Shown here piece by piece: positions 1-8,333 of a stretch of DNA of 21,681 nt. How positions within the stretch are numbered: the first letter of the stretch is position 1; every line of letters begins with the position of its first letter. A program made the position numbers and the translations under genes. The DNA comes from Russula earlei (lineage: Eukaryota > Basidiomycota > Agaricomycetes > Russulales > Russulaceae), in NCBI GenBank assembly GCA_025769875.1, contig JAGFNK010000794.1, forward strand, positions 1 to 21,681. Direction: 5' to 3'. The notes below the pieces were generated by a model. The model made no database searches, was not told the DNA's origin, and saw nothing but the letters and a program-made list of their open reading frames with translations.

Positions 1-956
1 CTTGGAATCAACCAAAATCTGTGTGCCACCTATCACCCCCAAACCAATGGACAATCAGAAAGGACCAACCAAACCCTAGAGATGTATTTGTGTATTTACA
101 CTGGGGAGAAACAAGAAGAGTGGGCACACTGGTGACCTATTGCACAATATCACCTCAATGCTCATAATCAACCACCATCAAGAAAACCCCTTACAAACTT
201 CTCATAGGCTTCAACCCACAAGGACTGGGCATTCAAGTGAAATCCAAGTTCCCAGGAATTCAAGAACACATCCAAGCCCTAAAAATGACATGAGGGAATC
301 AGCTCAAGAAGCCATGAGGAGGGCACAAAACAGTTGGGTAAAAGAAACTAAGTTCAAGAGTTTTGAAGAAGGACAGAAGGTCTAGTTAGAGGGTACTAAC
401 CTAAAAACCCCCCCATCAGTTTCAGAAGTTCCACCCCAAACAGTTTGGCCCCTTTGTCCTTACTAAAATAATTTCCCCCACCATTTACCAACTCTGCCTG
501 CCCTCTCAATAGAGCATTCACAACATGTTTCATGCTTTCCTTCTCTCCCCCATCATGGAAACAACCAAACACAGCCTGAACCTTTCAGAACCTCCACCTG
601 ACCTCCTCTCAGGAGAAAAGTTAAAAAGATCACCACCCAACATACCCATAGAAACCGGCTCCAATATAGGGTCTGATGGAAAGGGTATTCCATAACAGAA
701 GACTCTTGGGAACCACTTTCCAACCTCAAAAACACCCAAGACACCATTACCACTTTCCATCTCCAACAACCCACAAAACTCTGTTTCATGTCCACCACTG
801 ACTCTGACCCTGTAGAATCTCATCATTCAGGCAAAAGCCTAGATGACTTATAAAACCAATTCCAAGGACCTACAATACAACAACATACCTTACTCCCCCA
901 AGTCAATTCACATAACCCCCCCCTCTTACTCTGTTAATGACCCCACTATCCCAACC
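1..956 (+). pseudogene. Chromovirus copy 1: integrase end, chromodomain, start of C-terminal extension
   Basis: This is the 3' part of a Ty3/gypsy pol gene whose upstream part lies outside the window. Bases 1-120 encode the end of the integrase core, with the family motif YHPQTNGQSERTNQ that holds the catalytic Glu. Bases 140-480 are the integrase C-terminal region, broken by frameshifts and stops. About 600-735 is a chromodomain (QYRV-stop-WKGYS ... EDSWEPLSNLK), the module that tethers chromoviral integrase to marked histones. The TGA at 674-676 replaces the second Trp of the WW pair seen in the second copy at 7065-7655. The frame then continues without a stop through an ATG at 788 into a C-terminal extension also found at 5286-7012. 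Clearly dead; the family assignment is firm. Confidence 0.85.
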
Positions 957-1043
957 TGTTAAGATTCTCTTGATTCTCGAACTGTCATCTGTTTTCTGCT
1001 GACTCGTCTGTGATTACTCATGTGTCCGCTTATCAATCTGGCT

Positions 1044-1119
1044 TAGTGATTGCTTACTGATTGGCTGACTGATCGCTTACTGATTGCTTAGTGATTGCTT
1101 ACTGACTGGCTGACTGATA
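1044..1119 (+). repeat. Imperfect tandem repeats in solo LTR L1
   Basis: The U3-like part of the LTR contains repeated short units of the type TGATTGCTTAC and GGCTGACTGAT. The composite of the two occurs twice with small changes. It lies just upstream of the paired TGACTCA sites. Such repeats often act as upstream activating blocks in LTRs; that role is inferred. Confidence 0.6.
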
Positions 1120-1128
1120 CTAGGAAAG

Positions 1129-1150
1129 AATGACTCACGCGTGAGTCATT
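1129..1150. promoter_or_regulatory. 22-bp perfect palindrome with two TGACTCA sites
   Basis: A perfect 22-bp palindrome made of TGACTCA (1131-1137), a CGCG centre, and TGAGTCA (1142-1148), with AA and TT outside. TGACTCA is the binding site of Gcn4/AP-1-type bZIP proteins. The pair lies about 105 bp upstream of the LTR TATA box, a normal place for an activator site. A 14-bp perfect palindrome (GTTTCGTACGAAAC) follows at 1216-1229. Confidence 0.6.
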
Positions 1151-1253
1151 TTCAACATTCTGAATTGCGCTTTCTGTATTTGGATACTACTGGTTCTCAG
1201 CTACTTACACCCCGAGTTTCGTACGAAACGGATCAGTAGTTACCGAGATATCG

Positions 1254-1299
1254 TATAAATAGTCTGTGGTACCAGGAAGTCGAGCCTTACGCTCGACTT
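1254..1299 (+). promoter_or_regulatory. LTR L1 core promoter: TATA box and hairpin
   Basis: TATAAAT at 1254-1260 is followed 17 nt later by a perfect 9-bp stem (AAGTCGAGC / GCTCGACTT, 1277-1285 and 1291-1299) with loop CTTAC. The hairpin would lie at or next to the transcription start, so it would be at the 5' end of the element RNA. The TATA box is clear; a function for the hairpin is inference. Confidence 0.6.
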
Positions 1300-1497
1300 A
1301 CACTTTTCACAAAATCGACCATTTTGTCAAACGATCTAAACAAATTATAGTGCAGACTCTAACTGAAAGAGGCCCCTCTCTTTTCTACATTCAATCTTCC
1401 TGAGATAATATCAAAGGGTTCGAAGTCTAGTGCTTGAACTATATCAAGCAACTCTTTCACCAGAAGAGTCGGTACTAAGATCTGTCAGATCTTAACA

Positions 1498-1555
1498 CAA
1501 CCCACAGATATACCATTTTCAACCTAGCTTCCAGGGAGCAACAGTTTCACCTATC
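1498..1555 (+). pseudogene. Fragment of chromovirus copy 1 extension between two solo LTRs
   Basis: A short remnant of target sequence between two solo LTRs. It starts with the duplicated CAACC and ends with CTATC, the duplication made by the next insertion. It matches the part of the copy 2 extension around - strand 6770-6820 (the stretch reading ACCATCTTTAAC and AGGGAACAAC there). Compared with copy 2, about 75 nt are missing where the sequence resumes at 2389, so copy 1 already had a deletion here. Confidence 0.75.
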
Positions 1556-2383
1556 TGTTATGAACCAAGGCCAGGTCCTGGCCGTAGATTGTCCTATTTC
1601 ACTCAAGAGGGACCTCTCTCACTTTGCATTGCCAACTCCCTTCCATTTTCTGGGCTATCCCTCCTGTGGTACAAGATATCGCTATTGCAAAGGCACTATA
1701 ACACGACCAGGCACCCGTTTCCTAATCGGGTAATCATCGCGTGGCAGCCACATGGCCACCCAGCCACCAAAGACCCGAAACAGTGGCACAAACTCTTAGA
1801 AACTATTGCATAAATCATCTGATGTCATCAAGGCTCCAATGACATCATGGCTGACTGAGCAACTCCACAGTGACCTCATAGGCTCACTAAGCACTCCACA
1901 GTGACATCATAATGATGTCATCGCTCCACAATGATCAGTAATACGCTCAGTAAGCCTGAAACTTGACACAAGCAAGTTTATGCCTCTGTAGTCCTATTGG
2001 ATGGTACCAAAGAGTCTAGAATAGTCCCAGTTCTTTGTAAGCGACCCTGTACACTGTATATAAGCCCCAATGAAGCATGGCAGTTGTCAGACTGTCCATT
2101 TGTGATACTCTCATCTTCCTGGGTACTCCCCTGCGACTGCTCAGTCTAAAGTCCTCCCTCATCCTCAAGGTACTCTTCAACGACCACCTTGTTTAAAGCC
2201 CCTTACTGCACTGGCCTCTACTCTTCGCCTCTGCCTCCTGCAACACGTACCAGTCCCCATCTGGTATCTTCTAGTTGTTTGGCTTGTCCTCCTGTTCAAC
2301 GCCGTTTACGCTGTGTACTGTCTGTTCCAACCCTTGCCCACCTGCTCCTGAGTCCTTAGTGATCAGCAGTACATGTCTTGACA
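1556..2383 (+). mobile_element. Solo LTR, family L2, TSD CTATC
   Basis: An 828-bp insertion beginning TGTTATGAACC and ending GTCTTGACA, flanked by CTATC at 1551-1555 and 2384-2388. It has no coding capacity beyond chance ORFs. A TATA box (TATATAAG, 2057-2064) and the downstream blocks CAGACTGTCCATTTGT and TTCCTGGGTACTCC are shared with the sequence at 15112-15200, so both belong to one LTR superfamily. It lies inside the decayed extension of chromovirus copy 1 and is best read as a solo LTR. Confidence 0.85.
1820..1920. promoter_or_regulatory. Four TGATGTCA/TGACATCA sites upstream of TATA
   Basis: TGATGTCA at 1820-1827 and 1913-1920, and TGACATCA at 1840-1847 and 1902-1909. Each is one CpG transition away from the cAMP-response element TGACGTCA, and the rest of the window shows heavy CpG decay. 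They lie 140-240 bp upstream of the TATA box at 2057. A cluster of former CRE/ATF-type bZIP sites is the inference. Confidence 0.45.
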
Positions 2384-2800
2384 CTATCTGTCTGAGGGGC
2401 AGTACTCACAGACTTGATTTGGAATCTTATTATACAATCAGTATCTGAAAATACCCTCACTCCTTCTGAGTGGTCAGCCTGGCACCATGCACATTCCACC
2501 TCTACTTACAACACACCAATGACTTCCCCTGCTCTTTCTTCATCTCCCCTACCCATTCTTGCCCCTTCTCCTATGATTAAACAAGAACCCCTCTCACCTG
2601 CCATCATACAACACATCATTGACCAATGCACCTTCATTGTTCCCAATGACACTGAACTCCAAGAACTTTCTGCCACCCTCAACCCACTTGTCATTTGCAA
2701 GGGAACCCCCTCACCTACTCCCACTGAAGTAGATCCCACTCATCCTGGACCCCCCTGGTTCCGAGTCATCTACAAACCATACATGCATGTTCCCCCTTTT
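2384..2800 (+). pseudogene. Fragment of chromovirus copy 1 C-terminal extension
   Basis: Continuation of the chromovirus copy 1 extension after solo LTR L2. The frame starting near 2397 reads a protein closely similar to the copy at 5286-7012: shared blocks include SEWSAWHH, YNTPM, SPTPTE and the PPF motif at the end. Proline, serine and threonine are abundant. It is cut at 2800 by the solo LTR at 2801-3393, whose duplicated target CTTTT is at 2796-2800. Conserved protein blocks between two diverged copies argue that this extension was once under selection as protein. Confidence 0.8.
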
Positions 2801-3393
2801 TGTTACGGCGTCGCGGCCGTAAGAGTGTTAGCTCAAGGTTCAATGGGGGCCAAGTCCCTGTGACTTGGTTCAAGGGTTCAGTGGGGCCGGCTCAAAGAGA
2901 CCAGATCAAGGGTTTAGCGTCTCAAGGCTGAGTCAGACAATGACTCAGTCCGCAGACAGAGTCGATCTTCTGGTTTCACAGAAGAGGAGGACGATGAGAG
3001 AGAGGCAGAGGAGGAAGAGGAACATTAGGGTTCCTTGAGGTGTGCTTAGGTCAAGCAAGATGTAGGCCAGCACAGGCAAAGTTGTGATTGAGAGAGTGTA
3101 CAAGGCAAGGGATGCGACAGGAAATGGGACAAAGCTAAGCTTGGGGCATTCCCCAGCTTCTACAGGCGCTTAAATACTGTATGTAGCGAGGCTGTACAGT
3201 ACCATAAGCAGAACAATAGATAAAGATGAACCAATAGCAAAAGTAACTTGACAATGAATGAAACATAATAAGTGAAACACAATAAGTGACCATCAGCATC
3301 AAGGGATGAAACGATAACCAAGGGAACAAGGGTGACAAGAGAACAATAGCAAAAGGGATTATGGATGAACCAACAAGGGGGTAGATCACAACA
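2801..3393 (-). mobile_element. Solo LTR of the chromovirus family (L3), TSD CTTTT
   Basis: A 593-bp LTR with + strand ends TGTTACGGCG and TCACAACA, flanked by CTTTT at 2796-2800 and 3394-3398. It is the same family as 4635-5255 and 19639-20257, but lacks a short stretch (extra AACAGATGAAACAATAAGG-type sequence) shared by those two. Sense is the - strand, with the TATTTAAG box and AAGCTTAGCTT start region conserved (AAGCTAAGCTT on + at 3132-3142). A chromovirus LTR has thus inserted into an older relative. Confidence 0.92.
2928..2948. promoter_or_regulatory. Paired TGAGTCA/TGACTCA inverted sites in chromovirus LTR
   Basis: CTGAGTCA and TGACTCAG form an 8-bp inverted repeat with a 5-nt spacer. 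The same structure is present in the other two LTR copies, at 4763-4783 and 19766-19786, with identical arms while one spacer base differs. The arms are Gcn4/AP-1-type bZIP sites. They lie downstream of the predicted transcription start, within R/U5, so a role could be at the RNA or the DNA level. Confidence 0.5.
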
Positions 3394-3684
3394 CTTTTTA
3401 TATCAATGTTAATGGGCAACAACGCCTACTACCTTATTTACATGTTGCCTTATGGAATGACAAACCCTTGCTTCTAGGAACTATGGGCTGAGGAGAACCT
3501 GCTTACAGAGAAAAGCTTGTTGCCCTCTCTGTTGCCTCTGCACCTCATCCATCTGCTGCTGCCTCAGACCTCCACCTCTTAGTTGAGGACCATCCCTTTC
3601 ACTTCAATGTTGCTCAAGCACTAGAGAACCTCCATGACCCCAGTGCTCTTGCCAACATCTACTGCCTTTGCAATGGCTCATTCC
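3394..3684 (+). pseudogene. Last recognisable part of chromovirus copy 1 extension
   Basis: After the solo LTR the extension resumes in register with its first CTTTT. It reads blocks such as YINVNGQ, LLGTMG and EDHPFHF, matching the - strand copy at 5990-6270. Similarity ends near 3684, just before the predicted coiled coil of copy 2, so the coiled coil, zinc knuckle, polypurine tract and 3' LTR of copy 1 are lost. Confidence 0.8.
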
Positions 3685-3903
3685 ACAGCAGGGAAAACTA
3701 CATCTGTGAAATATCTCTAAATATCTCTAAATGTCAGTATATACTGGTATATAGGAAAATACCTTGATTATTGGTAATTATCTGAATTCAATGTGTCATC
3801 ATTTGCATATGTATATTTATTGATAAATGTCAACATTATCGGCAAATTGTCCCTACAATATATCGCAGTAGTAGAGACCGTAGGACAGTGGGGCTAGGAC
3901 AGA

Positions 3904-3930
3904 GGACAGGACAGGACAGGACAGGACAGG
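3904..3930 (+). repeat. Microsatellite (GGACA)n
   Basis: Five tandem GGACA units, with further degenerate units on either side (GGACAG at 3882 and GGACAGA just upstream). Simple repeat in a purine-rich non-coding stretch. Confidence 0.85.
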
Positions 3931-4509
3931 AGGGGACGATTCATGGTGCAATGCAGCCTCGAAAACAAAATTTTCACTGCTTAGCAACTGAACTTCGGTA
4001 AGGGGAAGGGAAAAGATTTTGGGGCTGGAAAGGAGAGGGGAGAGAGGGAGGAGAGGAGATGGCCCCTTTTTGGCATGCAAATGGCTGCGTACATGCGCTG
4101 CATTGACCCATCACTCACAGCCCCTTTTGGCATGGGTAAACTGGAGCAGAGGGAAAGTGAGAGGAATGCTGCATGCTCAGGAACTGGCATGCATAGGAGC
4201 TGGAGAGGAAAAGAAACAATCAAAAACCATATAGAAATGAAAACGAAAAAACACATGTGGTGGTGGCCATCGCGAGATCATTATATCCATGGCCAAGTCA
4301 TCATGGTCACCACTGCAGGGAAATGGGTGCCAGTGGGTGGGAGAGTGCCGCCGTCACAGCCATAAGCACATTGCCTTGAAGCCCAACAAGGAACTGTGTA
4401 GTGGGAAGGAGAGGATGAGAGAGAGCACGTGAAAACAAAACCTAAGGCCCCTTTTACCAACTGAGAATTCTTGAATCTTGAACTTGAACTTGGATTTCGG
4501 GATTTTCTG

Positions 4510-4534
4510 GGAGTGACAGGAGTGACAGGAGTGA
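4510..4534 (+). repeat. Short tandem repeat, 10-bp unit GAGTGACAGG
   Basis: Two full units and a partial third (GAGTGATG) in tandem. No function is apparent. Confidence 0.75.
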
Positions 4535-4634
4535 TGTAAGTGATATAATAAAGCATTTTTTTTTGTTGTCATTTGCATACTCAGATATTTGGGGTTACAC
4601 ATGATGTGTCAGCGTCAAACTCAGAGTCAAGCAG

Positions 4635-5255
4635 TGTTACAGGCATTGTGGCCATAAGAGCATTAGCTCAAGGTTCAATGGGGCCAAGTCCCTGTGACTT
4701 GGTTCAGGGGTTCAGTGGGGGCCGGCTCAAAGAGACTGGATCAAGGGTTTAGCATCTCAAGGCTGAGTCAGATAATGACTCAGTCCGCAGACAGAGTCAA
4801 TCTCCTGGTTTCACAGAAGAGGAGGATGATGAGAGAGAGACAGAGGAGGAAAAGGAACACTAGGGTTCCTTGAGGTGTGCTTAGGTCAAGTAAGGTGTAG
4901 GCCAGCACAAGCAAAGTTGTGATTTGAGAGAGTACAGGGCAGGGGATGTGACAGGAAATGGGACAAAGCTAAGCTTGGGGCATTCCCCAGCTTCTACAGG
5001 CACTTAAATACTGTATGTGGCGAGGCTGTACAGTACCATAAGCAGAACAATAGATAAAGGTGAGCCAATAGCAGAAGTAACTTGACAATAGGTGAAACAC
5101 AATAGGTAAAACACAATAAGTGAAACACAACAGATGAAACAATAAGGGACCATCAGCATCAAGGGATGAAATGGTAACCAAGGGGACAAGGGTAAAAAAG
5201 AGAACAATAACGAAAAGGGACTATGGACGAACCGACAAGGGGGTAGATTACAACA
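4635..5255 (-). mobile_element. 3' LTR of chromovirus copy 2 (family L3)
   Basis: A 621-bp LTR with + strand ends TGTTACAGGC and TTACAACA. On the - strand it is preceded directly by a polypurine tract and by the end of the extension ORF, so it is the 3' LTR. It shares with the LTR at 19639-20257 an insertion that the solo LTR at 2801 lacks, and differs from it mostly at former CpG sites (for example GCCGT/GCCAT, GCGC/GCAT). The outer flank AGCAG (4630-4634) does not match the outer flank of the 5' LTR (GGAGT, 20258-20262). Confidence 0.9.
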
Positions 5256-5272
5256 TCATGCCCCCCTCATGC
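5256..5272 (-). other. Polypurine tract of chromovirus copy 2
   Basis: On the - strand the sequence directly before the LTR reads GCATGAGGGGGGCATGA, a purine-rich primer site for plus-strand DNA synthesis. A six-G core and the position flush against the LTR are standard. A 6-bp element (GCATGA) occurs on both sides of the G run. Confidence 0.75.
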
Positions 5273-5285
5273 TTAGCTCTCTGAA

Positions 5286-7012
5286 CTAATCGGTCTCAGG
5301 GCCCAACTCACAGAGCTCATTGCCTTTGACTTCTGGCCACACGCTCTGGGGTCCCATTGCCCTGGGGCAGAAACCTCTGTAACTCCAATGGGTCCTCCTG
5401 AGGATGCAGTCTACCTGCCTGCTACAGTTAGTGTGAGGTCTGTTGCAGTCCTTGTTCCAGTGGCCTCTGGTGCCACAATGTTTGCAAACATGTTGCCGCT
5501 TTTGGAGTTGGTGACGCTGCGCCTTGGTCATATGCACGGGGGTAAGGGGGGTGTTGGGAGTACTAGCATCATCGGAATACGTCTGAGGGAAGTGGGAGGG
5601 TGAGCCCATAGGGGCATCGTTCTGGGACTGGTCAACAACACGAGGGAGGTATTCGAGGGGGGGGGGTCAGGGAGAGAGGAGGTCGAGTGGGTAGTGGGGG
5701 AGAAGAGGAAGTGGATGGTTCTTTTGATTCCTTAATTTTGTCGTAGCTCCCTGCCAGTGAGTAAAAGGGTCCAGTATTGTGGGTGAGACCCCCATCAGAC
5801 ATCAGGTTGTCAAGTTGATGACGAACTCAGATGGAAGTATTGTTGGCTCGAAGGCGGCTGCGGATGGTGGCGGTTTCTTTGGTATGAGATTGGATCTCAT
5901 GAAGTCGGTCGGTGAGTTGCCCTTGAAGGACACTCAGGGCTCCTTGGATAGAGGCACGCTTGCCCTCCAAAACTTTTAGTTTGAATGAACTGACATGGAG
6001 GCGGTAGACATCAGCAAGAGCACCAGGGTCATGGAGGTTTTCAAGAGCCTGGGCAGCATCAAAATGGAAAGGGTGGTCCTCAATTAGGAGGCAGAGGTCA
6101 GAGGCAGTGACGGAAGGATGAGGGGCAGAGACAACAGGCCAGGCGATGAGCTTTTCTCCATAAGTGGGCTCTCCTTGACCCATAGTTCCTAAAAGCATGG
6201 GTTCAGTCGTTATATAAAGCGATGTGTAAGTATGGTAGTAGACGTTTTTGCCCATTAACATTAATGTAGAAAGGGGGAACATGTGTGTAAGGTTTGTAAA
6301 CAAACCAAGGGCGGCCAGGGTGAGTAAGGTCTGCTTCGGTTGGGGTGGGCGAAGGGGTTCCTTTGCGAATGGTGAGCAGGATTGAGGGTGGCAGTGAGGT
6401 CCTGAAGTTCTGCTTCGTCTGGGATGATGAGGGTGCATTGGTCAATGATGTGTTGGATGACTTCAGGCGAGAGGGGCTCTTGTTTGATGGTGGGGGAAGG
6501 AGTGAGAATAGGTCGAGGGGATGAGTTAGAAGTGGGGGATGACATGGGGGTATTGTAAGCAGAAGTAGCGTGTTCGTGGTGCCAGGCTGACCACTCTGAA
6601 GGAGTGGGGGTATTTATGGAGGCCAACTGTATAATGTGATTCCATACCAAATCTGTAAGTACTGCCCTTTGTATGGACAAATGAAACTCTGAAAAATGGG
6701 GGTCCATCATGAGAAGTTGAAAGCCGCAGAAGTCGCCAGGGGAAAGAATCCCAGAAAAATGTTGTTCCCTGGTGGTTATGTTAAAGATGGTGTGTCCGTG
6801 GTCAGGGATAGTGGGATCATTAACTGAATAGGAAGGGGGGTCACAAGAGTTAATTCGGGGGAGTAGGGTATGTTGTTGTATCGTAAGATTTGAAAACTGG
6901 TCCTCTAGGTCATCTAGACTTTCATCTGAGTGATGTGATTCTGTGGGGTCAAGGTTAGTGGAAGACATGGTGTGGAGTTTAGTGGGTTGTCCTAGGTGGA
7001 ACATGGGTTTCC
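5286..7012 (-). pseudogene. Chromovirus copy 2: Pol C-terminal extension with coiled coil and CCHC zinc knuckle
   Basis: About 570 codons lie between the chromodomain and the polypurine tract. The reading frame enters from the chromodomain side (TTCCACCTAGGACAACCCAC, near 7009) and passes an in-frame ATG at about 6968. The first part (6968-6360) is Ser/Pro/Thr-rich with acidic N-terminal blocks. The middle (6360-5990) has conserved blocks PPFYINVNGQ, LLGTMGQGEP and EDHPFHF. A Lys/Arg/Glu/Leu-rich stretch (about 5990-5830) looks like a coiled coil. The C-terminus has a retroviral-type knuckle CKHCGTRGHWNKDC (C-x2-C-x4-H-x4-C, near 5500) followed by a Cys-rich tail. The stop at 5286 is 13 nt before the polypurine tract. 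Frameshifts near 6360 and 6205 and a TGA for CGA at 5827-5829 make this copy inactive. No known domain was recognised apart from the zinc knuckle. Confidence 0.75.
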
Positions 7013-7064
7013 TCCTATAAGGAAGGGTCCTTCAAGGGCCCTCTCCGGAGAATGGTTCATGACA
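7013..7064 (-). mobile_element. Inverted terminal fragment of an L2-type LTR insertion
   Basis: Read on the - strand from 7064, this starts TGTCATGAACC, matching the TGTTATGAACC start of the solo LTR at 1556. It is followed on the + strand side by ATTTT (7065-7069) and then the integrase end. The opposite end of the same insertion (GTCTTGACA) is at 15380-15388, followed by AAAAT. The two 5-mers are reverse complements, as expected if one side of a target duplication was inverted together with the neighbouring segment. The left limit, near 7012, is approximate. Confidence 0.6.
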
Positions 7065-7655
7065 ATTTTAACATCCACAAATCCACCACCACCAAGAGAA
7101 CCCCATACGAACTTCTCATAGGCTTTAACCCTCAAGGGCTTGGCACCCAACTTAAGACCAAATTCCCTGGGATCCAAGAACGACTCCAAGCACTGAAGGA
7201 TATGAGGGAAGCAGCACAAGAAGTGATGAAGAGGACACAGAACTAATTGGATCAAAGAAACTAAGTTCAAGGGTTTTCGAAGAAGGACAGAAGGTTTGGT
7301 TAGAAGGCACTAACTTAAAAACCCCCCATCAGTTTCAGAAATTCCATCCTAAACTGGTTCAGCCCTTTTACCATCACCAAAAGAATCTCCCCTGTCGCTT
7401 ACCAACTTCGACTTCCCCCCCAATGGAGCATCCATAATGTGTTTCACGCCTCCCTCCTATCTCCAGTCACAGAAACAGTGGAACATGGACCAAACTTCTC
7501 CAAACCACCACCTGATCTCCTATCAGGAGAATATGAAGTCAAAAAGATCACCTGCCCAGCAGGACCCATAGAAACCGACTCCAATACAGGGTTTGGTGGA
7601 AAGGATATTCTGCAGTAGAAGACATGTGGGAACCCCTCTCTAACCTTAAAAAAGT
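7065..7655 (+). pseudogene. Inverted segment of chromovirus copy 2: integrase C-terminus and chromodomain
   Basis: This + strand segment continues, codon for codon, the - strand integrase that stops at 15389: the two ends share ATTTT, and the joined frame reads through QYHF into NIHKSTTTKRTPYE. It covers the integrase C-terminal region (stop at 7244, then other frames) and a chromodomain at about 7528-7650 (YEVKKI ... QYRVWWKGYSAVEDMWEPLSNLK). The WW pair, broken by TGA in copy 1, is intact here. Similarity to copy 1 ends at about 7654, where copy 2 resumes on the - strand at 7012 with about 20 nt lost at the joint. It is read as an inverted part of one element rather than a third copy. Confidence 0.8.
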
Positions 7656-7981
7656 AGCATCATGGCATACTTATGATACTGATACAACTCAGTTACAGGA
7701 ATCAGGCTGTTGGACATGCAGCCACTTACACTATGGACAGGAATGGATAAGTCCAGTCCACTAAAACTCAACTCAGTGGTCAATAAAGGTGAAATATATT
7801 GACCTCTAGTGATGTGCAAGGCTTGGCTCCAAGCTGTCAAGCCCCAGCTGCCAAGCCCTAGAAGCCTGAGCCAAGCTGGGCCTTACTGCCGGCTTTGTAG
7901 GGCCCATGGCCCTGGCTTGCACTCAATGAAGCCTGAGCCAGGCCCTCAAGCTGCGGCTTTATAGTGTCAACATGACACAAC
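7656..7981. other. Non-coding stretch inside nested insertion
   Basis: No gene is recognised. From 7807 the sequence TAGTGATGTGCAAGGCTTGG, followed by many AAGCC/GGCTT motifs in both orientations, resembles the terminus and subterminal repeats of a hAT-type DNA transposon, but no matching right end was found. A perfect 9-bp inverted repeat (GTCAACATG at 7965-7973, CATGTTGAC at 7981-7989) closes the stretch. Confidence 0.4.
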
Positions 7982-8333
7982 ATGTTGACCTTGGTCATGT
8001 GCTCAAATTTTAATTCTGAGTTCCACTTTTTTTTTTCCCATCCATCCATGAACTTGTGCTGTTTTTCTGCCACAAAAATACTGCCCAAACACAAGAATCA
8101 TACTATTCCCACTGTCACTGAGGATGTCAACAAATACTGCTTCATCAGTGCCTCAGCCAAAATGGTTACTGCATCAAGAAAGCTTCTTGATGCCTCCAAT
8201 TCAGTGGCACTCACACTCTCTGCCCATAAATGTGCTGTTGAAGCAAAGTGAGCCAGTGATGAAGCTGCTAAATGACACCAATCATCCTTGTCTGTGGCAT
8301 CAGACCTGCCAATTCCAACATCAACTCCTTCAT
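7982..8333 (+). pseudogene. Unidentified broken gene, 5' part, interrupted by copia
   Basis: A frame opening at ATG 7982 reads a Ser/Ala/Lys-rich polypeptide (blocks TVTEDVNKY, SASAKMVTASRKLLDAS). It passes TGA codons at 8249-8251 and 8273-8275, both plausible decayed CGA Arg codons, and continues to 8333. There the copia element is inserted, and the same frame resumes at 14184 once the copia and one TTCAT copy are removed. The product is not recognised; it may be host-derived or an accessory protein of the surrounding element. The ATG is only the first available and the true start is unknown. Confidence 0.45.

Larger units (their letters stand above)
957..1497 (+). mobile_element. Solo LTR, family L1 (copia-like), TSD CAACC
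   Basis: A 541-bp solo LTR. It begins TGTTAAGAT and ends ATCTTAACA, a perfect 9-bp terminal inverted repeat, and is flanked by CAACC at 952-956 and 1498-1502. Removing it rejoins the extension coding sequence of chromovirus copy 1, which resumes at 1503 with recognisable similarity to the copy at 5286-7012. A TATA box at 1254-1260 sets the sense strand as +. The matching internal region is absent, so LTR-LTR recombination is the likely origin. The superfamily is inferred only from the TGTT...AACA ends and 5-bp TSD. Confidence 0.9.
3685..4634. other. Non-coding stretch, no gene recognised
   Basis: No convincing protein-coding frame is visible. The left part is AT-rich with a direct repeat (ATATCTCTAA twice near 3710-3730) and the palindrome CAGTATATACTG. 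The middle (3890-4170) is purine-rich, with repeated CCCCTTTT-GGCATG blocks near 4063 and 4121. A palindromic ACACATGATGTGT lies near 4596. It may be an unrecognised non-autonomous element between the truncated copy 1 and the LTR at 4635, but no terminal repeats or target duplications were found. Confidence 0.5.

Noticed and set aside
530..826. Open frames on the - strand opposite the chromodomain
   Set aside because: Antisense of a recognised chromodomain; composition mirrors the sense strand and no independent motif is seen.
3135..3422. Open frame on the - strand through the LTR, repeated at 4969-5181 and 19972-20184
   Set aside because: It lies inside the chromovirus LTR copies and encodes a hydrophobic, Cys/Tyr-rich chance product. 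The frame ends differ between copies and its sequence is explained by the LTR promoter region.
3853..4602. Several 70-95-codon frames on both strands
   Set aside because: They overlap one another on both strands in purine-rich sequence with simple repeats; no domain, no codon signal, no conserved copy in the window.
7807..7980. Left end of a hAT-type DNA transposon
   Set aside because: TAGTGATG-type start and AAGCC/GGCTT subterminal motifs are suggestive, but no inverted copy and no 8-bp duplication were found on the right side.
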